From assembly GCA_036374135.1 (NCBI GenBank), contig DASUUK010000043.1, forward strand, positions 1 through 64,000: a stretch of 64,000 nucleotides of DNA, read 5' to 3'. This DNA comes from Euzebyales bacterium. Lineage in GTDB: Bacteria; Actinomycetota; Nitriliruptoria; Euzebyales; JAHELV01. Shown piece after piece: positions 1 through 7,229 of this stretch. The position numbers and the translations under genes were made by a program. The notes beneath the pieces are model-generated. The model was not told where the DNA came from, did no database searches, and was given only the letters and a program-made list of their open reading frames with translations. Position 1 is the first letter of the stretch. Every line of letters starts with the position of its first letter.

Positions 1-144
1 CGCCCACACCCCCTGGGCCCCGCCCGCCGGCTCGCTGACGCACGCCCTCACCCCCTGGTCCCCGCCCGCCGGCTCGCTGACGCTCGCCCTCACCCCCTGG
101 TCCCCGCCCGCCGGCTCGCTGACGCTCGCCCTCACCCCCTGGTC
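1..144 (-). repeat. In-frame 42-bp tandem repeat inside hrpA
   Basis: Three full 42-bp copies (19-60, 61-102, 103-144) and the tail of a fourth (1-18) run off the left edge. Copies 61-102 and 103-144 are identical; 19-60 differs at one base. Forty-two is divisible by three, so each copy adds 14 residues, GPGGEGERQRAGGR, to HrpA just after the conserved VLFK motif, where E. coli HrpA has the short loop before its KWVM segment. There are no unique spacers, so it is not a CRISPR array. Confidence 0.95.
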
Positions 145-2236
145 CGGTCTTGAAGAGCACGGAGCCCGGCTGGATGGCGAAGGTGGCGCCACGGGCTCCG
201 CGATAGGCGAACCCGTCGCCCTCGCGGACGCCGATGTGCGACAGCAGGCCTGCCAGCAACGAGCGGTGGACGGCGTCGGGCTTGGCGGGCTCCCGGTTGC
301 GATGCATGTCCATGTCGCCCGTGACCCGGCACAGCTGCGTCACCAGGTCCTGCCACTCGCGGATCCGCAGGTAGTGGAGGTGCTCGGCCCGGCAGAGCCT
401 GCGGAACTGGTTGCCCGAGCGCGCATCCCGCTGCTCGCGCACGTAGCGCCACAGGTTGAGCCACGTCAGGAAGTCCGACCCCTCGGCGGCGAAGCGCGCG
501 TGGAGCGCATCGGCGCCCTGGCGCGCATCGGTTGGGCGCTGCCGTGGATCCGGGATCGACAGTGCCGCGGCGATGATCGTGACCTCGTTCAGGCACGCGT
601 TGCGGTCGGCCTCGATCAGCATGCGTCCCAGACGCGGGTCGACCGGAAGGCGGGCCAGCGTGCGTCCGACCGGTGTGAGCGACGATCCGTCGTCGCGACC
701 ACGCCGTCCGCGACCTCGGCCCCGGTCTCGGTGGTGGCGTGGCGGCGACGCCCCATCGAGGTCGATGGCACCCAGCTCGTGCAGCAGCGCCAGCCCGTCG
801 CGCACCTGGCGTGGATCCGGCGGGTCGAGGAACCCAAACGCGGCGATGTCGCCCAGGCCCAGCGCCGCCATCTGCAGCAGCACGGACGCGAGACTGGTGC
901 GCAGGATCTCGGGCTCGGTGAAGCGCGGTCGCGCCTCGAAGTCCTCCTCGTTGTACAGCCGGATGCACACGCCATCGGCGGTGCGGCCACAACGGCCCTT
1001 GCGCTGGTCCGCCGACGCCTGGGAGATCCTCTCGATCGGCAGGCGCTGGACCTTCAGGCGCGCGCTGTACCGGGAAATCCGTGCGTACCCGGGGTCGATG
1101 ACGTAGCGGATGCCGGGCACCGTCAGCGAGGTCTCGGCGACGTTGGTCGCCAGCACGATCCGTCGCCCGCTGTGCGGCTGGAACACGCGCCGCTGCTGGG
1201 CGGTCGCCAGCCGCGAGTACAGCGGCAGGATCTCGGTGTCGGCGAGCTTGAGCTCCCCCAGCGCGTCGGCCGTGTCGCGGATCTCACGCTCGCCGGACAG
1301 GAAGACGAGGATGTCACCCGGGCCCTCCGATCCCCGCCCACCGGCTCGCTGGCGCTCGCCCTCACCCTCCGTCCACAGCTCGGTCACCGCGTCCGCGATC
1401 GCCTCCGTCTGATCACGCTCGACCCACGCGTCGTCGTCGCTGTCGTCTGCGGGCGGCTCGTCGAGGGGCCGGTAGCGCACCTCCACGGGGTACATCCGTC
1501 CGGACACCTCGACGATGGGGGCGTCGTCGAAGTGTCGCGAGAAGCGCTCGGGATCGATCGTCGCCGAGGTGACGATGACCTTCAGATCCGGTCGGCGCGG
1601 CAGGAGCTGGGCGACGTAGCCGATCAGGAAGTCGATCGTCAGGCTGCGCTCGTGCGCCTCGTCGATGATCAGCGTGTCGTAGGTCGCCAGCGCGGGGTCG
1701 GACTGGATCGAGGCCAGCAGGATCCCGTCGGTCATCACTGAGACCAGCGTCTGGTCGCCGATCCGGCGGTTGAAGCGGAACTCGTAGCCGACCGGACCCC
1801 CGACCTCGACCCCGAGCTCGTCGGCGATGCGGTCGGCCACCGTGCGGGCCGCGATGCGCCGCGGCTGGGTGTGCCCGATCATCCCGCGCACGCCACGGCC
1901 GAGCTCGAGGCAGACCTTGGGCAACTGGGTCGTCTTGCCCGAGCCGGTCTCGCCGGCGACGATCACGACCTGGTGGTCGCGGATCGCGGCGGTCAGATCG
2001 TCGATGCGCGCCGAGATGGGCAGCTCGGGCGGGTAGGTCACCGACGGCACGGCGGCGCGTCGCCGTGCGACGTGCTGCTCCGCGCGGTCGATCTCACCCG
2101 CCACCGCCGCGAGCGCCTCGGCGCGGGCTTCACCGTCGCGCCGGCGCACGCGGTCGAGCCGCCGCCGCAGCCGGCGCTCGTCGCGCAGTGTCAGCTGCGG
2201 CAGGCGCGCACGCAGATCGGCGACGGCGGGGCTCAC
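1..2236 (-). CDS. hrpA: ATP-dependent DEAH-box RNA helicase HrpA, 3' end beyond the window
   Basis: About 745 codons are open from a GTG at 2236 to the window edge; the rest lies outside. Visible motifs: Walker A GETGSGKTTQL (about residue 95), DEAH in LIIDEAHERSL (about 187), SAT motif TSATID (about 224), FLSGEREIRDTADAL (about 305) and QRKGRCGRTADG (about 409), followed by the HA2 region, in the order of E. coli HrpA. The family unwinds RNA in ATP-dependent RNA metabolism in the cytosol. Two loops are expanded relative to E. coli by the same glycine/arginine-rich segment EGERQRAGGRG (about residue 287 and from residue 698), encoded by a 42-bp DNA repeat, and a third loop (about residues 495-515) holds an unrelated RGRGRGRRGR stretch. 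It is transcribed divergently from the methyltransferase at 2337. Identification is firm; whether the inserted loops are functional is unknown. Confidence 0.95.
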   Translation of the reverse strand, partial: MSPAVADLRARLPQLTLRDERRLRRRLDRVRRRDGEARAEALAAVAGEIDRAEQHVARRRAAVPSVTYPPELPISARIDDLTAAIRDHQVVIVAGETGSGKTTQLPKVCLELGRGVRGMIGHTQPRRIAARTVADRIADELGVEVGGPVGYEFRFNRRIGDQTLVSVMTDGILLASIQSDPALATYDTLIIDEAHERSLTIDFLIGYVAQLLPRRPDLKVIVTSATIDPERFSRHFDDAPIVEVSGRMYPVEVRYRPLDEPPADDSDDDAWVERDQTEAIADAVTELWTEGEGERQRAGGRGSEGPGDILVFLSGEREIRDTADALGELKLADTEILPLYSRLATAQQRRVFQPHSGRRIVLATNVAETSLTVPGIRYVIDPGYARISRYSARLKVQRLPIERISQASADQRKGRCGRTADGVCIRLYNEEDFEARPRFTEPEILRTSLASVLLQMAALGLGDIAAFGFLDPPDPRQVRDGLALLHELGAIDLDGASPPRHHRDRGRGRGRRGRDDGSSLTPVGRTLARLPVDPRLGRMLIEADRNACLNEVTIIAAALSIPDPRQRPTDARQGADALHARFAAEGSDFLTWLNLWRYVREQRDARSGNQFRRLCRAEHLHYLRIREWQDLVTQLCRVTGDMDMHRNREPAKPDAVHRSLLAGLLSHIGVREGDGFAYRGARGATFAIQPGSVLFKTGPGGEGERQRAGGRGPGGEGERQRAGGRGPGGEGVRQRAGGRGPGGVG
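1333..1374 (-). repeat. Diverged single copy of the 42-bp repeat inside hrpA
   Basis: This stretch matches the left-edge repeat at about 36 of 42 positions and is in the same orientation and reading frame, encoding EGEGERQRAGGRGSE between the helicase core strands, immediately before GPGDILVFLSGERE. E. coli HrpA lacks it at this point. A second, separate location in the same gene shows that the unit has spread or been copied, not merely slipped in tandem. Confidence 0.85.
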
Positions 2237-2336
2237 GACGGGTCCATTGCTGGGTTCGGTGCGATCGGTCGCGACGACGGTAGCCGCCTGCGGCCGCGCT
2301 GTACCGGCCGCCGGCGGAAACAGTCATCCTGGAGCC

Positions 2337-2999
2337 ATGATGGAACCGGCCGTCGACGACGTGGCGCCCGACGGCTCCCCGGTGCCCGTCTATCTGGCGA
2401 TGCCCGCGCATGACGCGCTCGATCTGGTGCGCGACCAGGTGCCGCCGGGCGGGTCGATGCTCGACCTCGGCTGCGGCGTCGGACGGCTGGCGAACGCGCT
2501 GGCCGACGCGGGATTCGCCGTGACCGGGGTCGACATCCACGAGCGCATGCTCGCCCACCTGTCGCCCGCCGTCGACGCGGTCCATGCCGACATCGCCGGG
2601 CTGAACCTCGGAATGACGTTCGACGTCGTGGTGCTCGCCAGTCATCTGGTCAACCATCCGACCGATGCCGGCGCGTTCCTCACGACCTGCCGGCGCCACG
2701 TCGCTGACCACGGCGTCGTGCTGGTCGAGCGCTTCCACCCCGACCTCCTCGACGCGTTCGATCAGCAGGAGGGCGCCGTCCACGGTGTGCACATCCGCCA
2801 CGAGGTGCAGACGCGACAGGGCGCGCAGTTCTCCGCCAGCGCCCACTACACGGTCGCCGGGCGGACGTGGACGCAGGACTACGCCGCCGTGCTGCTCGAC
2901 GACGCGGCCCTCGCCGAGCTCCTGCGGACAGCGGGGCTCGCACCGGACGCGTGGCTGGACGACGACGCCCGCTGGCTGCGCGCCGTCCCTGCGTCGTGA
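2337..2999 (+). CDS. Class I SAM-dependent methyltransferase
   Basis: 220 residues from ATG 2337 (GGAG six bases upstream). Motif I, LDLGCGVGRLANALA, is at about residue 42 and is followed by the acidic motif GVDIHERM, both parts of the SAM-binding Rossmann fold; post-motif VVVLASHLVNHP fits the strand-4 region. The family transfers a methyl group from SAM to an unknown substrate in the cytosol; a small-molecule substrate is the usual case. It stands alone, divergent from hrpA across a 100-bp gap, and is followed by the tetR promoter region. Substrate cannot be inferred from context. Confidence 0.85.
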   Translation: MMEPAVDDVAPDGSPVPVYLAMPAHDALDLVRDQVPPGGSMLDLGCGVGRLANALADAGFAVTGVDIHERMLAHLSPAVDAVHADIAGLNLGMTFDVVVLASHLVNHPTDAGAFLTTCRRHVADHGVVLVERFHPDLLDAFDQQEGAVHGVHIRHEVQTRQGAQFSASAHYTVAGRTWTQDYAAVLLDDAALAELLRTAGLAPDAWLDDDARWLRAVPAS

Positions 3000-3127
3000 T
3001 CGGCAACGGGACGGCGGGCCGGGGATACGTCCGTCATCCGGCCGATGCGTGGGGGCTCGGGACATCTGCGAGCGTGTCGCCCCCCGCCCCGACATGTGCC
3101 CGGCGAACCTGTACTGCGCAGGCTACA

Positions 3128-3160
3128 ATACGTATATACTGTTGGCACAGCATACGTATG
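3128..3160 (+). promoter_or_regulatory. tetR promoter with paired ATACGTAT operator sites
   Basis: ATACGTAT occurs at 3128-3135 and again, inside the perfect 10-bp palindrome CATACGTATG, at 3151-3160; the two centres are 24 bp apart. A good -10 box, TATACT (3135-3140), overlaps the first site, and the second ends 11 bases before the tetR ATG. The AT-rich palindromes stand out in very GC-rich DNA. Autorepression by the downstream TetR protein, with co-control of the ABC exporter genes, is inferred from position. Confidence 0.7.
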
Positions 3161-3171
3161 GGAGCCAGTTC

Positions 3172-3882
3172 ATGCGTTCGATCTACGGGTCCAGCGAACG
3201 GCCCGTCGAGGACCTGACCGCGCGGGCGCGCATCCGTGACGCCGCGATGGCGCAGTTCGCCGAGCGCGGCTTCTCGGACGCCACCCTGCGAGACATCGCC
3301 GACGCCGCGGGCGTGTCGGTCGGGCTCGTGCAGCACCACTTCGGCACCAAGGACGGGTTGCGACAGGCGTGTGACGACCGGGTCCTGCACCTGCTCGGAC
3401 CGCAGATGGAGCTCATCGAGGAGGCCGCGACCGCGGTCGACCGCCCGGACTTCGCGTCACTGCTCTACGGCAACGACGAGGTGCTCGTCCGGTACGTGGT
3501 GCAGATGATCCTCGAGGGGTCCGACGCCGGCAACGCGCTGTTCGACTGGATGGCAGCCAGGACCGAGCGGTTCCTCACACAGGGCCAGCTCGACCTGTTT
3601 CCGCGCGGCGATCCGCGCAGCCGCGACGCGGCGACGGTCCTGATGATCATGCATCTGGGCATGGGCGTTCTGCGCGGGCAGCTTTCGCGCCGGCTGGGCG
3701 CCGACGTCGCCGAGCCGGCCGTGGCGCCGCGCGTGGGGCTGCTGATCCTCGACGTCTACGCGGCGATGGGGCGCTGGGTGACCTCGGACGTGGGCGGCAA
3801 GGCGCGTGCGGCGCTCGCGGCGTACATCCGCCAACTGCGACCACCGACCGGCGAGGAGGGTGATGAGCATGACGACACGTGA
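3172..3882 (+). CDS. TetR/AcrR family transcriptional regulator
   Basis: 236 residues from ATG 3172. The N-terminal helix-turn-helix is typical: RIRDAAMAQFAERGFSDATL, then DIADAAGVSVGLVQHHFGTK (about residues 20-65); the C-terminal ligand domain has no recognisable specificity. A longer upstream reading frame exists, but the chosen start follows the promoter/operator at 3128-3160 and matches family length. Its last 20 bases overlap the ABC ATPase gene, so the three genes at 3172-6429 form one operon: regulator, ATPase, permease. By analogy with such operons it probably represses the exporter until its substrate binds. The ligand is unknown. Confidence 0.92.
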   Translation: MRSIYGSSERPVEDLTARARIRDAAMAQFAERGFSDATLRDIADAAGVSVGLVQHHFGTKDGLRQACDDRVLHLLGPQMELIEEAATAVDRPDFASLLYGNDEVLVRYVVQMILEGSDAGNALFDWMAARTERFLTQGQLDLFPRGDPRSRDAATVLMIMHLGMGVLRGQLSRRLGADVAEPAVAPRVGLLILDVYAAMGRWVTSDVGGKARAALAAYIRQLRPPTGEEGDEHDDT

Positions 3883-4789
3883 CGCGATCGCGGTCACGGG
3901 GCTCGTGAAGACCTACGGGTCCACGCGTGCGCTCGACGGCCTGGACCTGTCGGTGGCCACCGGCGAGGTCCACGGGCTGCTGGGGCCGAACGGGGCGGGC
4001 AAGACCACCACGATCCGCATCCTGCTCGGGTTGCTCCGCGCGGACGCGGGCCGCGCCAGCGTCCTGGGCCACGACCCCTGGTCGGAGGCCGTCAGCCTGC
4101 ACCGCCGCCTCGCCTACGTTCCGGGCGACGTGGAGCTGTGGCCCAACCTGACGGGTGGCGAGACCATCGACGTGCTGGGGCGCCTGCACGGCGGGGTGGA
4201 CCGTGCACGGGTCGACCGGCTGTGCGAGCGCTTCGACCTGGATCCCACGAAGAAGGGCCGCACCTACTCCAAGGGCAACCGGCAGAAGGTTGCGCTGATC
4301 ACCGCCCTGGCCTCCGACGCAGAGGTGCTCCTGCTCGACGAACCGACCGCCGGACTGGATCCGCTGAAGGAGGCCGTGTTCCAGGAGTGCATCCGCGAGG
4401 TCCGGGCCGCCGGCCGGACCGTGCTGCTGTCGTCGCACATCCTGGCACAGGTCGAGGTGCTGGCCGACCGGATCTCGATCGTCCGGCGCGGCAGGATCGT
4501 CGAGTCGGGGTCCCTGTCGGACATGCGCCACCTGACCCGCACGACCGTCACGGTCGAGACCAACCGCTCCACCGACGGCCTGGCCGCGCTCGTGGGGGTC
4601 CACGACGTGCGCCCGGTCGACGGGCAGGTCCGGTTCGAGGTCGACGGCGAGCACGTCGACGCCGTCATGCGGCACCTGGCCGCGTCGGGCATCCGTTCCA
4701 TCGTGGCGCACCCGCCGACACTGGAGCAGTTGCTGCTGCGCCACTACGGCGACGAGGTCCGCGCCAACGGCGCGCAGGTGGCACCGTGA
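3863..4789 (+). CDS. ABC transporter ATP-binding protein (ABC-2 type exporter)
   Basis: About 308 residues. Walker A GPNGAGKTT is near residue 41, a signature-like YSKGNRQKVALITALA near 134 and Walker B VLLLDEPTAGLDP near 155, followed by the H-loop in LLSSHILAQVE. It hydrolyses ATP on the cytoplasmic side to drive the permease encoded next. ATG 3863 overlaps the tetR stop; ATG 3869 has better spacing from AGGAGG at 3854-3859, so the true start may be two codons later. The stop overlaps the permease GTG by four bases (GTGA), implying translational coupling. The serine of the usual LSGGQ signature is kept but the glycine pair is altered to KGN, as seen in other drug-type ABC-2 ATPases. Confidence 0.93.
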   Translation: MSMTTRDAIAVTGLVKTYGSTRALDGLDLSVATGEVHGLLGPNGAGKTTTIRILLGLLRADAGRASVLGHDPWSEAVSLHRRLAYVPGDVELWPNLTGGETIDVLGRLHGGVDRARVDRLCERFDLDPTKKGRTYSKGNRQKVALITALASDAEVLLLDEPTAGLDPLKEAVFQECIREVRAAGRTVLLSSHILAQVEVLADRISIVRRGRIVESGSLSDMRHLTRTTVTVETNRSTDGLAALVGVHDVRPVDGQVRFEVDGEHVDAVMRHLAASGIRSIVAHPPTLEQLLLRHYGDEVRANGAQVAP

Positions 4790-6429
4790 CCGCCGTGACC
4801 GCGCGGCGCGCTGACGTCCGCCGTCGTGACCACCTGACCACCGGGACGTGGCGGCTCGTCCGGCTGACACTGCGGCGCGACCGCATCAAGCTGCCGGGCT
4901 GGCTGCTCGGCCTGACCGTGTTCGTGTTCTACTTCAACACCGCGCTGCCGATCATCGCCCCGACCGAGGCGGACCTGGCGGCGTTCAGCCAGTTCTCCGC
5001 CGGGCCGGTCGGCGCGGTGCTCAGCGGACCTGGCTACGGCTTCGACGCCGGCCTGACCTACGAGCAGTTCTTCGTCGGCACCTACGGGCTGTACTTCCTG
5101 CTGGCCGCGGCGCTGATGAACATCCTGCTGGTCTCGCGCCACACGCGGGTCGAGGAGCAGTCGGGGCGCGCCGAGCTGGTCCGGGCCGGGGTCGTCGGTC
5201 GCAGCGCCCCGCTGACGGCCACCCTGATCGTCGCCGTCGCCGCCGACGTGCTGCTCGCCCTGCTGCTGGGCGCCGCGACCGCCACTTTCGGCTACGCGCC
5301 GGGCGACGCGCTGCTGTTCGGCGCCGGCGTCGGAGCCGTCGGCCTCGTGTTCGCGGCCGTGACCGCCGTGACCGTGCAGATCACGGAGTACTCGCGTGCC
5401 GCGTCCGGCCTCGCCGGGGCCGTCGTGGGCGTCGCGTACCTGATCCGCGCGGCCGGCGACTCCCTGACCGAACACGGCAGCCTGCTGTCGTGGTTCTCAC
5501 CGCTCGCGTGGTCGCAGCAGACCCGCCCGTTCGTCGACGGGCGCTGGTGGCCGCTGCTGCTCTCCCTCGGCCTGGTCGCCGCCACGACCGCCGGCGCCTT
5601 CGCGCTGGCCGACCGCCGCGACCTGGGCGCCGGGCTGCGGTCGGCCCGGCGCGGTCCGGCGGGCGCCGCCGCCTGGCTGCGCTCGCCGTCGACCCTGGCG
5701 CTGCGCCTCCAGCGTGCCGGCCTGCTGGGCTGGACGGTCGCGCTGGCCGTGCTCGGCCTCACCTACGGCGCGCTGGTCGGACCGATGACCGACACCTTCG
5801 CGGACCTGTCGGGTCAGTTCGCAGAGATCCTGGGTGCCACCGATGACGTACTGGACGGCTACCTGAGCTTCATGGCGCTCTACGACGTGATCATCGTCAG
5901 CGCCTTCACGATCCTCGCGCTGCACAAGGTGCGCGGCGAGGAGACCAGCGGGCGCGCCGAGCCCGTGCTGGCCACCATGACCGGACGCGTGCGCTGGCTG
6001 GGCACGCACCTGCTGGTGGTCTGCGCCGCCGCGGTCACGATCCTGGTCGTGACGGGCCTGGCGTTCGGGATCGGCGCCGCCGCCAGCACCGGCGAGGTCG
6101 GACAGATCGCGGAGCTGACCGCGGCGCACGCCGTGCGCATCCCCGAGCTGCTGGTGTTCGCGTCGGTCGGCGTGCTGCTGTACGGCATCGCTCCCCGCGC
6201 GTTGCCCCTGGTGTGGCTCGTGTTCGCCTACGCCGTCGTCCTGGCGCTGTTCGGCCAGCTGCTCGACCTCCCGCAGTGGGCGCACGACCTGTCCCCGCTT
6301 GACCACATCGGCCGCATGCCGCTCGAGGATGCCGGGGTCACCCCCGTGCTCACGCTGTGCGCCGTTGCGGCGGCGACGGCCGCGGCGGGTCTCGTGGCGT
6401 TCCGACGCCGCGACCTGACGGTGACCTGA
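4786..6429 (+). CDS. ABC-2 type exporter permease, polyketide-antibiotic-resistance type
   Basis: 547 residues from a GTG that overlaps the ATPase stop. About twelve hydrophobic segments are arranged as two similar halves: each half begins with a GWLLGLTV- or GWTVALAV-like helix, followed by a loop region and a conserved EEQSGRAELV / EETSGRAEPV motif (about residues 124 and 386). That internal duplication and the paired SGRAE motifs are characteristic of the tetronasin-resistance (TnrB3-like) permease family. With the preceding ATPase it should form an efflux pump at the cytoplasmic membrane for a hydrophobic compound. Substrate is not determinable. The operon ends here; the next gene is on the other strand. 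Confidence 0.9.
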   Translation: MTAVTARRADVRRRDHLTTGTWRLVRLTLRRDRIKLPGWLLGLTVFVFYFNTALPIIAPTEADLAAFSQFSAGPVGAVLSGPGYGFDAGLTYEQFFVGTYGLYFLLAAALMNILLVSRHTRVEEQSGRAELVRAGVVGRSAPLTATLIVAVAADVLLALLLGAATATFGYAPGDALLFGAGVGAVGLVFAAVTAVTVQITEYSRAASGLAGAVVGVAYLIRAAGDSLTEHGSLLSWFSPLAWSQQTRPFVDGRWWPLLLSLGLVAATTAGAFALADRRDLGAGLRSARRGPAGAAAWLRSPSTLALRLQRAGLLGWTVALAVLGLTYGALVGPMTDTFADLSGQFAEILGATDDVLDGYLSFMALYDVIIVSAFTILALHKVRGEETSGRAEPVLATMTGRVRWLGTHLLVVCAAAVTILVVTGLAFGIGAAASTGEVGQIAELTAAHAVRIPELLVFASVGVLLYGIAPRALPLVWLVFAYAVVLALFGQLLDLPQWAHDLSPLDHIGRMPLEDAGVTPVLTLCAVAAATAAAGLVAFRRRDLTVT

Positions 6430-6546
6430 ACCGACCGGCGAAGCACCCCGCTGACCGGACGTATCCTCAGCACCACCGCCGGGATGCGCTCGTGGAACGA
6501 CGGCGCCCGCGCGGTGCACCGTGAAGGCCGCGGAGGGACGTCCGAT

Positions 6547-7017
6547 TCAGTCGCCGGCGGTGTAGAACGCCTCCATCCTGCGCCGCATCTCCTCGTCACT
6601 GACGTCCTCGACGTGCTGTCCGAGGCCCCACGTGTGCCCGAACGGATCGCGTACGCGCCCCGAGCGGTCGCCGTAGAACTGGTCCTCGAGCGGGAACACC
6701 ACCTCGGCTCCCGCAGCCAGCGCGCGCTGCCAGAGCGCATCGACGTCATCGGTGTAGATGAACAGCGCGGCGGTGGAGCCGCCGAGCGTCGTCGGGGACT
6801 GCGTCGGCCCGCCCGGCCACTCGTCGGCCAGCATGATCACGCTGTCGCCGAAGCGGATCTCGGCGTGGCCGACCGACCCGTCGGGTCCGGTCATCCGGGG
6901 CCCGATCTCGGTCGCGCCGAACGCGCGCTCGTAGAACGCGATCGCGTCGACGCACGGCGTGCAGACCAGCGAGGGTGTGACCGTGTGCAGGTGCTCGGGC
7001 ACCGGTTGGGCGGTCAT
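6547..7017 (-). CDS. VOC (glyoxalase/bleomycin-resistance) family protein, PhnB-like
   Basis: 156 residues from ATG 7017, which has GGAG seven bases upstream; an ATG at 7044 has no ribosome-binding site. Two paired beta-alpha-beta-beta-beta units are visible: TPSLVCTPCVDAIAFYERAF at the start and the late VRDPFGHTWGLGQHVEDV, the usual C-terminal signature of PhnB/YdcE-like proteins. Family members bind a metal and act in isomerisation, ring cleavage or resistance; this branch usually lacks an assigned reaction. It is a single gene facing the ABC operon (convergent, 117 bp gap). Confidence 0.88.
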   Translation of the reverse strand: MTAQPVPEHLHTVTPSLVCTPCVDAIAFYERAFGATEIGPRMTGPDGSVGHAEIRFGDSVIMLADEWPGGPTQSPTTLGGSTAALFIYTDDVDALWQRALAAGAEVVFPLEDQFYGDRSGRVRDPFGHTWGLGQHVEDVSDEEMRRRMEAFYTAGD

Positions 7018-7090
7018 GATGCGCTCCAGTCGTTCGGTCGCCATGAGCCTAGGCCGCCGCCGTCCAGTGGCGCACATCCGTCGACTGGCC

Positions 7091-7110
7091 CAACCACTGC
7101 TCAGTGGTTG
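7091..7110. terminator. Inverted repeat at the 3' end of the moxR-DUF58-DUF4129 operon
   Basis: CAACCACTG and CAGTGGTTG form a perfect 9-bp inverted repeat separated by only two bases and overlap the stop codon of the small ORF remnant at 7101. It lies between the VOC gene and the minus-strand operon. The tight loop makes it a weak hairpin; a transcription end or a protein site are both possible. Confidence 0.4.
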
Positions 7111-7219
7111 CGCAGAGCGTCGATCAACTCGTCCTTGTCCATCTCGGACCGGCCGTCGATGTCGAGCTCCCGGGCGCGCTCGTACAGCTCGTCGCGGGTC
7201 CACTCCTCGTACGGTCCAT
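7101..7219 (-). pseudogene. Small SAP/Rho-N-like gene, frameshifted at its start codon
   Basis: A 39-codon frame encodes GPYEEWTRDELYERARELD followed by IDGRSEMDKDELIDALRNH and a stop. It matches the actinobacterial Rho-N/SAP-like module also found at the N-terminus of the DUF2252 protein at 14124-15758 (RKELYKLAKKRGIEGRSSMS). No usable start codon exists in this frame: it continues in frame from the TGA of the DUF4129 gene (7230-7232). An ATG at 7219 lies one base out of frame; a single missing G after it would restore a 40-residue protein. So this is a one-base frameshift mutant, a sequencing error, or a protein made by an unusual start. The module in other proteins is thought to bind nucleic acid. 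Confidence 0.6.
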
Positions 7220-7229
7220 CACGGCCTGA

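Noticed and set aside
1-144. CRISPR array or minisatellite outside genes
   Set aside because: The 42-bp units are directly adjacent without spacers and are in frame within hrpA.
236-1741. A 501-codon plus-strand reading frame
   Set aside because: It is the antisense of hrpA, is Arg/Gln/His rich and has no motifs, while the minus strand has a complete helicase core.
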